Positions 1 through 4,874 of a stretch of 6,280 bases of DNA are shown piece by piece. The DNA is from Verrucomicrobiota bacterium (lineage in GTDB: Bacteria; Verrucomicrobiota; Verrucomicrobiia; Opitutales; Opitutaceae), in contig JAEYUW010000037.1 of assembly GCA_023432225.1 (NCBI GenBank), positions 1 to 6,280 on the forward strand, read 5' to 3'. Every line of letters starts with the position of its first letter. Within the stretch, counting starts at the first letter, position 1. The notes under the pieces were generated by a model. It worked only from the letters and a program-made list of their open reading frames with translations. It was not told where the DNA came from and did no database searches. The translations under genes were made by a program, and so were the position numbers.

Positions 1-2
1 CC

Positions 3-677
3 GCCGAGGCCCAAGCCCTCGCGTCGGAGCACGGCAAGGTGGAGCCGCAGCGTCAGGGCGGGAAACGATGGCGGTGGCGCCCGCTCGACAGTTTCTACGC
101 CTGGCAGTATGGCACAGCCAGTTTTCTGGCCCGCCTGCCCAAACCGGCGCTGACCCTCATTTGGATCGTGGAGATTGCCGGCTTCCTGCTCTACTTCCTG
201 CAGCTCCCCGTCACGTTCCTGCTCGCGCGCATGGATTACGACCTGCGCTGGTATATGGTCACCGACCGCAGCCTGCGCATCCGCCACGGCATCTGGAAAA
301 TCAACGAATCCACGATGAGTTTTGCCAACATCCAACAGGTCGTGGTCTCGCAGGGACCATTGCAGCGACTGCTCGGCCTCTCCGACGTGAAAGTCCAGTC
401 CGCCGGAGGCGGGGGCGGCGCCAAGGAAGATGAGGACGCCAAGGAAGACGACATGCACCTGGGCCTCTTCCACAGTGTCACCAATCCGGACGATATCCGC
501 GATCTCATCCTGGAGCGCCTGCGTCGTTTCCGCGAAAGCGGCTTGGGTGATCCGGAGGAAAAATCGTCGCCCCCCGCCATGTCGGTTGCAGCCGGCGAGG
601 CGGAGTCCGCCGAGATGCTGGCCGCCGCGCGCGAACTCGCCGCCGAGGCCCGCGCCCTGCGGGCGACGGTGGAGTGA
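3..677 (+). CDS. Membrane-anchored bacterial PH-domain protein (YdbS/DUF304-like), 5' partial
   Basis: The reading frame is open to the left edge of the window, with coherent codons (Ala-Glu-Ala-Gln-Ala-Leu) before an internal GTG at 39, so the true start is probably upstream. Residues below are numbered from that GTG. Residues 38-63 form one long hydrophobic membrane segment. After it comes the typical bPH2 core: WYMVTDRSLRIRHGIWKI (71-88), then SFANIQQVVVSQGPLQRLLGL (94-114) and VKVQSAGG (117-124). Family knowledge: YdbS/YdbT-type proteins are inner-membrane proteins with a cytoplasmic PH-like domain, often found in pairs, of poorly defined role. Here a five-Gly run and an acidic insert (KEDEDAKEDD, 129-138) interrupt the end of the domain, and an Ala/Glu-rich probable helix (184-212) forms the tail. 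No partner gene is visible inside the window. The family call is fairly secure; the cellular role is unknown. Confidence 0.8.
   Translation, partial: AEAQALASEHGKVEPQRQGGKRWRWRPLDSFYAWQYGTASFLARLPKPALTLIWIVEIAGFLLYFLQLPVTFLLARMDYDLRWYMVTDRSLRIRHGIWKINESTMSFANIQQVVVSQGPLQRLLGLSDVKVQSAGGGGGAKEDEDAKEDDMHLGLFHSVTNPDDIRDLILERLRRFRESGLGDPEEKSSPPAMSVAAGEAESAEMLAAARELAAEARALRATVE
420..455 (+). repeat. 18-nt tandem duplication inside the PH-domain gene
   Basis: GCCAAGGAAGA occurs at 420-430 and again at 438-448. The two 18-nt units encode AKEDED and AKEDDM. This in-frame duplication produces the acidic insert at the end of the PH-like domain. It is a small local expansion and leaves the frame intact. 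Confidence 0.6.
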
Positions 678-710
678 AAACGCCGTGAGGAGAACCGGGC
701 ATCCGCCCAT

Positions 711-737
711 GTAGGGCCGGCGCTTGTCGCCGGGCCG
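711..737 (+). repeat. REP-like hairpin, left copy (GTAG head)
   Basis: The copy begins with the tetranucleotide GTAG (711-714), followed by an imperfect palindrome. GG-CCGGCG (715-722) pairs with CGCCGG (728-733) and CC (735-736), with loop CTTGT (723-727) and one bulged G. GTAG 5' of an imperfect hairpin is the known architecture of REP sequences recognised by REP-associated tyrosine transposases. The copy lies 22 bp upstream of the transposase ATG and is matched by an inverted copy at 1315-1341. Confidence 0.75.
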
Positions 738-759
738 GGATCAAGCTTAGAGTCACCAC

Positions 760-1311
760 ATGGCTTGGCCCGACCGCAAAACCTCCCGACTGCGCTTTGG
801 CCGCATTTCGCTCCCCAATGCCATTTATTTCATCACCTGCTGCACAAAAGGACGAGCGCCTGTCTTGCTCGAATCAAACACCGCGAAAACCACCACTGAT
901 ACTTTAAAAATCATGCATGCCGCAGGCGACATGGACCTGCTGGCTGCAACCGTCATGCACGATCACGTTCACATGTTGTTCGCGCTCGGCGCCCGACTCC
1001 AGGTGGGACAAATCATGGGCAAATTTAAGTCCAAAGCCCGTGATCTCGGAAACACTTCCTGGCGCTGGCAAGATGACGGCTTTGAGCACAGGCTCAGAAG
1101 CACTGAGTCGATCGAAGACTACGGTTTCTATATTTTCATGAATCCCTACCGCGCCGGCTTGTGTCCGCTGACAGATCAGTGGCCATGGTGGCAATGTCCT
1201 CGGCCATCGATTTTTCGATTTGCCGCCGAAGGAGACCATACCCAACCGGTGCCAGAAGCATGGCTGGGCTTGTGCGACAAAGTTGCCGCCAAAATCAAGC
1301 TACGCGAATGA
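760..1311 (+). CDS. REP-associated tyrosine transposase (Y1_Tnp / IS200-like HUH family)
   Basis: This 183-residue protein has the usual RAYT length. The HUH metal-binding motif is in TVMHDHVHML (65-73), with H69 and H71 as the likely ligands; the more usual form of the motif is MPDHVH. Further family landmarks are the Lys-rich helix MGKFKSKARD (86-95), the W(x)nHRLRS block ending at residue 114, and YIFMNPYRAGL (124-134). The nucleophilic Tyr should be Y124 or the nearby Y121; which one cannot be settled by eye. Family knowledge: these enzymes cut and rejoin single-stranded DNA next to GTAG-headed REP hairpins and may spread REPs through the genome. Two such hairpins flank this gene. The start ATG has only a weak AGAG upstream (749-752). 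No frameshift or internal stop is present, so the gene appears intact. Confidence 0.9.
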   Translation: MAWPDRKTSRLRFGRISLPNAIYFITCCTKGRAPVLLESNTAKTTTDTLKIMHAAGDMDLLAATVMHDHVHMLFALGARLQVGQIMGKFKSKARDLGNTSWRWQDDGFEHRLRSTESIEDYGFYIFMNPYRAGLCPLTDQWPWWQCPRPSIFRFAAEGDHTQPVPEAWLGLCDKVAAKIKLRE

Positions 1312-1314
1312 AAG

Positions 1315-1341
1315 CGGCACGGCGACAAGCGCCGGCCCTAC
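1315..1341 (-). repeat. REP-like hairpin, right copy (inverted)
   Basis: Read on the minus strand this copy starts with GTAG (complement of 1338-1341) and repeats the left hairpin with a single mismatch over 27 nt. On the plus strand GGC (1316-1318) and CGGCG (1320-1324) pair with CGCCG (1330-1334) and GCC (1335-1337), with A1319 bulged and loop ACAAG. It begins four bases after the transposase stop and ends 10 bp before the stop of the convergent DUF362-like gene. It could therefore also stop transcription from either side, although there is no T-tract typical of an intrinsic terminator. Confidence 0.75.
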
Positions 1342-1351
1342 GCGCTCCACC

Positions 1352-2458
1352 CTACTCCACCTTCCGGATCTCGGCATTCGCGGCGTCGGTCGAACCCACG
1401 CCGAGCTGGCGGGCAAACTCGAGCACGCGCGCATCATCCTCGGAAATCGGATCGAACCCGGTGCGTTTGCGGGCGGCGTTCATCTTCGCGAGGATCACGG
1501 AATCCAGCAGCACCGGGTCGGCACTGGCGAGGAGGCGCGGCTCGGAGACCGTGTAGAGTGAGTTGAAGAACGGCCCGCCGATGAACTGGTAGAGTTGCAG
1601 GCTGGCGATGGTGAGCGCCCAGGTTTCGCGCAGCTCGGGGATGGCCGCCATCTCGGCCACGGCCGCTGGCGCGGTCGCGGGGCTCTTGAAGAAGCGGAAG
1701 GTGTTGCTGGCGTTCCAAAGCGTGGCGTTCACGAGCGCACCATTGATGCCCAGCACCGGGTGGTCGGTATAGACCGGCAGGTTGATCCAGAAATCGGCGT
1801 CGAGAAACAGCGGCGTGGCGAGGAAGCTCTTGCGATCCTCCTCGAGCGTCGACGAGTTCTTGCCCTCGGCGGCGGCCTCGACCGCGCGCTCGTTCGTCAC
1901 CGGATCAAAGCGCGCCGGGAGCGGACTGTCGTAGAACCAGGCCGGATCATAGAACTTGCCCGACTCGAGCACGAAAACCTGATGCCCCGGGAACGGCGAA
2001 ATCCCCGTCGCGAACGACGGCAGGAAACCCGTGAGGCGCAGGCGCAGCGGATTGAGGCCGACGAGGAAAATGTTTTCGCGCTGGTAGCCGCGTTTCTCGA
2101 GCGACTCGATCACGGCGCGCACGAGCGGGAACGGTGTCGCGAGGCCCGGACCGGAATCCGCGTAGATTTTGAGGCCCACCTTTTTCTTTTTGCCCGGTGC
2201 GATCGGATGACCGTTCGTGCGCTCGAGCTGCTGGAAAACCTGTTCCACCGCGTAGCGATAAGCGGCGTCGCTGAAGTCCGGCAACCGCGCCTCCCACACC
2301 GGCACCTGCGGCGCCGCGACCGGCTTCGCCGCGGCCGGAGCCGGAGCCGGAGTCGGTGCGGCGCCGTTTTCGGACTGCTGGGCGCGCGCGGCGACGATGC
2401 CGGCGAGCGAGAGAGAGAGCGAGAGCAGCCGGAGGCCGCGAGCGGAAAACAAGGTCAT
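1352..2458 (-). CDS. Secreted DUF362-like protein
   Basis: The product is 368 residues from the ATG at 2458. I chose that start because it opens with a clean signal peptide: R7 and R10, hydrophobic L11-V22, and an Ala-Arg-Ala cleavage site at 24-26. The frame stays open far upstream, but that extension is repeat-derived and unlike protein. A Pro/Ala linker (33-53) follows the signal. The body resembles DUF362: VGLKIYADSG (94-103), PFPLVRAVIESLEKRGY (109-125), DADFWINLP and DHPVLGINGALVNAT (220-246), then LLASADPVLLDSVILAK (309-325) and a terminal ARQLGVGSTD (349-358). The protein contains no cysteine, so it cannot carry the Fe-S cluster found in some DUF362 proteins. The role is unknown; export to the periplasm is inferred. 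It converges on the transposase and is divergent from dnaG. The family assignment is from motif pattern only. Confidence 0.65.
   Translation of the reverse strand: MTLFSARGLRLLSLSLSLAGIVAARAQQSENGAAPTPAPAPAAAKPVAAPQVPVWEARLPDFSDAAYRYAVEQVFQQLERTNGHPIAPGKKKKVGLKIYADSGPGLATPFPLVRAVIESLEKRGYQRENIFLVGLNPLRLRLTGFLPSFATGISPFPGHQVFVLESGKFYDPAWFYDSPLPARFDPVTNERAVEAAAEGKNSSTLEEDRKSFLATPLFLDADFWINLPVYTDHPVLGINGALVNATLWNASNTFRFFKSPATAPAAVAEMAAIPELRETWALTIASLQLYQFIGGPFFNSLYTVSEPRLLASADPVLLDSVILAKMNAARKRTGFDPISEDDARVLEFARQLGVGSTDAANAEIRKVE
2334..2351 (-). repeat. Hexamer repeat encoding the Pro/Ala linker
   Basis: Three perfect GCCGGA units (plus strand) at 2334-2351 are followed by a degenerate GTCGGT. 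They encode the Pro-Ala alternation after the signal peptide of the DUF362-like protein. Length change here would keep the frame. Confidence 0.6.
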
Positions 2459-2644
2459 GAAGTGGAGGATGACGGTGGGTCGCACCGGCCCGTTGCAAAG
2501 GCGGCGCACGTTGACAGACCACCCCGGCGCGGAAAAGTTTAATCTCTGTCGCAATTCACCACGCGCGCCGCGCTCCCGCCGGGACGAAGCTCGCCGATCG
2601 CGGGACGAGCGCTGAGCCAGCACCGACAAACCGGTTCCAATCCG

Positions 2645-2757
2645 ATGGCCACGAAAAACACAAAACTCCCGGCTGCATCGCCAGCTCTCGAGGTGGCTAT
2701 GGCCGCGCGGTCGCCACTTTCGAATCGGGGCTGAGTTCTTTGTGTTTTCGTGGCCAT
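2645..2757. repeat. Long imperfect inverted repeat (hairpin element)
   Basis: The left arm (2645-2668) begins ATGGCCACG and ends CAAAACTC. The right arm (2733-2757) is its reverse complement apart from a two-base insertion (CT) and one fewer T in a T-run, giving about 23 pairs. The 64-bp centre holds a second hairpin: GTGGC (2693-2697) pairs with GCCAC (2713-2717), enclosing the near-palindrome GGCCGCGCGGTC. The region lies between divergent genes, so a terminator role is unlikely. It looks like an intergenic repeat of the 'CACGAAAAACAC' kind; membership of a genome-wide family is inference. Confidence 0.65.
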
Positions 2758-2828
2758 TCTTCCTTCGTCCGACCTGCGGATATACTCCCGGCACCGCTCT
2801 CCGGTCTCGGCCATCCCGCGGCGCGATC

Positions 2829-2855
2829 TTCTGTGCCTTCTGCGCCTTTTGTGGC
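2829..2855 (+). repeat. Three tandem 9-mers in the dnaG upstream region
   Basis: The units are TTCTGTGCC (2829-2837), TTCTGCGCC (2838-2846) and TTTTGTGGC (2847-2855). The last unit ends like the right arm of the hairpin upstream (TTTTCGTGGCC, 2745-2755), so both may derive from the same degenerate 9-nt motif. The array lies 66 bp before the dnaG start and in no plausible gene. Confidence 0.5.
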
Positions 2856-2921
2856 CCACCTTTCCGTCGCCGCCGATTTGTCTCGGCGCAACTCGGCGCG
2901 CGGGTCTAGTGCTTCTCTCGC

Positions 2922-4808
2922 GTGCCCGTCATCAAAGCCAGCAGCCTGCGCGACCTGAAGCTCCGCGTGAACATCCACGACGTCGTGGCACGGACGGTCG
3001 CGTTGCGCAAAGCCGGCGGCAACCGCTTCAAGGGCCTGTGTCCGTTTCACTCGGAAAAGACGCCGTCGTTTCACGTCTCGACCGACAAGGGCTTCTACAA
3101 ATGTTTCGGCTGCGGCAAAGCGGGCGACATCCTCTCGTTCGTGATGGAGACCGAAGGGCTTCAGTTCACCGAAGCCGCCGAGACGCTCGCGAAACGCTTC
3201 GGCGTCGAACTCGAATACGAAGCCGGCTCCGGCGGACCGACGCGCGAGGAGCGCTCGTTGCGGCAGGAAATCTTCGATCTCCACGACGTCGCCGCCGATT
3301 TTTATCGGCAGGCTTTCCTCGCCAGCACGACGCACGGCGCGTGGATTCGCGACTACTGGACGAAGAACCGGAAGTTCACGCTGGAACTCGCCGACGAATT
3401 CAAGATCGGCTTCGCCCCCGTCGAGGATCGCGCGCTCGCGGAGGCGTTGATCAAACGCCGTTTCTCGGACGACTCGCTGCGCCAATGCGGCCTCTTCTTC
3501 GTGCGCGACGGCATGCCCGTCACGTCCGCGACGATGCGTCCGCGTTTCCGCGGGCGGTTGATGATTCCGATCCGCGATCATCAGGGCCGCGTCGTGGCGT
3601 TCACGGCGCGCCAACTCGAACTCACGCCACAGGACGACCCGGCGCGCGAGGCGAAATACGTCAACTCGCCCGAGACGCCGATCTTCACCAAGAGCAATCT
3701 GCTCTTTAACCTCGACCGCGCGCGCACCGCCGTCGGCGACGGCCATCCGTTCGTCATGGTCGAGGGCCAGCTCGATGCGATGCGCTGCTGGAGCGTCGGC
3801 CTGAAGACCGCCGTCGCGCCGCAAGGCACGTCGATCACCGACGGCCAGCTGCTGCTGATGCGCCGCTATCATTCGCAGATCGAGTGTTTCTTCGACAGCG
3901 ACGCCGCCGGCCAGAAAGCCGCGCTGCGTTTCCTGCCGCTCGCGTTGAAGGCCGGCATCGAAGCGCGTTTTCTGACGCTCACCGGCGCGTCGAAGCTCGA
4001 TCCCGACCTGTTGTTCCTCGAGCGCGGCCTCGCGGCCTACGAGGAGGTGCGCAAGCAATCGCTCGGCGCGATGGAGTTCGCGGTCCGCTCGCTGTTGCCG
4101 AACGTCACTGCTGCCGGCGCCGAGCAAAAGGCGCGCGTCGCGCAGGAACTCTTCGCGATCATCGCGCAGGCCGAAAGCGAAGTGGCGCGCGCCGGTTTTG
4201 TCAGCGAACTCGCGCAACTTCTCCGCTTGCCTGTAGCCGCGCTCGAACGCGACCTGCGCGCCTTCACCGCGCGCCAAGCCGGTCGCGAGCGGCACGCCGC
4301 CCCTGTCCCGTCGAACGACGACGGATCTCGCGACGCGCCCGCTTCCTCCGCCGCCGACGCGCACACGAAGGGCTCCGAGGAGCACCTGCTCTACATTTGC
4401 CTGCACCACGAACCGCTGCTCGTGGCGATTTCGCACCAGCTGCCGCACGACTGGATCGATACCTCGACCCTCGCCGGTCGCCTGCTTGAGCGCGCGCTCG
4501 CCGAGGCGCAGCTCAACGGCTGGCCCGGCCGCGAAGCCCTGGATCAACTCCTTGAAACAGAGGAAGAAAAGACATTAATCGCTAATCTCCTCTTCGAAAA
4601 CCCTGGCGACGACGACTTGGTGAAGTTCGCCAACGAAGGGCTGCGCGCGTTGCAACGGCGTTTCCTCGAGCCGCGCCAGAGGCAAATAGAACTTGAAATA
4701 GCCTCTCAGGGCACAAATGGTGACGCGCACTTATTTTCACTCTTGAAGCAACGCGCCGAAATCCTCCGACAGCTCCAAAATCCGCCGAAGCTCACGCTCG
4801 CTTCCTGA
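2922..4808 (+). CDS. dnaG: DNA primase DnaG
   Basis: DnaG makes the RNA primers for replication, working with the replicative helicase. The 628-residue protein starts at a GTG; an in-frame TAG at 2907-2909 rules out any start further upstream, and no clear Shine-Dalgarno precedes it. The N-terminal CHC2 zinc finger is complete: C40, H43, C61 and C64, with 17 residues between H43 and C61. The catalytic core has RFRGRLMIPIRD (208-219), KYVNSPETPIF (245-255), then the TOPRIM motifs EGQLD (E281, D285), FFDSDAAG (D325, D327) and DPD (D360, D362). A low-complexity linker (about 451-487) joins the C-terminal helical, presumably helicase-binding, domain (about 488-628). The protein is somewhat longer than the 581-residue E. 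coli enzyme, mostly through the linker. Odd points are Gln in place of the usual aromatic in EGYxD, and FTAR where many primases have FGGR. rpoD follows after 66 bp, probably in one operon. Confidence 0.97.
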   Translation: MPVIKASSLRDLKLRVNIHDVVARTVALRKAGGNRFKGLCPFHSEKTPSFHVSTDKGFYKCFGCGKAGDILSFVMETEGLQFTEAAETLAKRFGVELEYEAGSGGPTREERSLRQEIFDLHDVAADFYRQAFLASTTHGAWIRDYWTKNRKFTLELADEFKIGFAPVEDRALAEALIKRRFSDDSLRQCGLFFVRDGMPVTSATMRPRFRGRLMIPIRDHQGRVVAFTARQLELTPQDDPAREAKYVNSPETPIFTKSNLLFNLDRARTAVGDGHPFVMVEGQLDAMRCWSVGLKTAVAPQGTSITDGQLLLMRRYHSQIECFFDSDAAGQKAALRFLPLALKAGIEARFLTLTGASKLDPDLLFLERGLAAYEEVRKQSLGAMEFAVRSLLPNVTAAGAEQKARVAQELFAIIAQAESEVARAGFVSELAQLLRLPVAALERDLRAFTARQAGRERHAAPVPSNDDGSRDAPASSAADAHTKGSEEHLLYICLHHEPLLVAISHQLPHDWIDTSTLAGRLLERALAEAQLNGWPGREALDQLLETEEEKTLIANLLFENPGDDDLVKFANEGLRALQRRFLEPRQRQIELEIASQGTNGDAHLFSLLKQRAEILRQLQNPPKLTLAS

Positions 4809-4874
4809 TCGCTGTCACCGCGCCCCCAACTGCTTCGACGCTACCTCGTTTCGAGACCGCTTAACCCTTTGCCC

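Larger units (their letters stand above)
711..1341 (+). mobile_element. RAYT unit: transposase gene between two inverted REP-like hairpins
   Basis: The 631-bp unit consists of a left GTAG hairpin (711-737), a complete Y1/HUH transposase gene (760-1311) and a right hairpin in inverse orientation (1315-1341). The two ends match over 27 nt with one mismatch (G733 against the complement of A1319), and matching stops exactly outside GTAG on both sides. No target-site duplication is visible, as expected for HUH single-strand transposases. The gene is less GC-rich than its neighbours, which is consistent with acquisition. Whether the whole unit is mobile cannot be read from one copy: RAYTs are usually single-copy genes that act on REP sequences rather than classical insertion sequences. 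Confidence 0.7.
2459..2921. other. Divergent intergenic region without a convincing gene
   Basis: These 463 bp separate the start of the DUF362-like gene (leftward) from the start of dnaG (rightward). Reading frames cross it on the minus strand, but their translations are Arg/Ser/Lys-rich, contain repeat-derived strings such as HENTKN, and lack any domain. It should carry the promoters of both flanking genes, yet no convincing -35/-10 pair stands out. Its visible content is the long inverted repeat at 2645-2757 and the 9-mer array at 2829-2855. I see nothing else in 2459-2644. Confidence 0.7.

Noticed and set aside
697..708. GGGC-ATCC-GCCC stem-loop as terminator of the PH-domain gene
   Set aside because: It has only four base pairs and no T-tract, which is expected by chance in high-GC DNA.
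2511..2516. Exact TTGACA hexamer on the plus strand as a -35 box
   Set aside because: The nearest -10-like sequences (TTTAAT, TAATCT) are 21-23 bases away, too far, and it is about 400 bp from the next plus-strand gene.
1595..2542. A 315-codon plus-strand frame opposite the DUF362-like gene
   Set aside because: The product is almost entirely Arg/Glu/Ala/Leu with no recognisable motif; the minus strand gives the coherent protein with a signal peptide.
2781..2786. TATACT as the -10 box of a dnaG promoter
   Set aside because: It fits five of six consensus bases, but no -35-like hexamer lies 16-18 bases upstream and no extended TG precedes it. It remains only a weak candidate.
2459..2794. Extension of the DUF362-like gene to an ATG at 2794
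   Set aside because: The extra 112 residues are repeat-derived and Arg/Ser-rich, and they would bury a clean signal peptide that starts at 2458.
2697..4547. A 616-codon open frame on the minus strand, antisense to dnaG
   Set aside because: The translation is Arg/Ala/Glu-rich and featureless; the plus strand encodes DnaG with all catalytic residues. Its end runs into the hairpin repeat.
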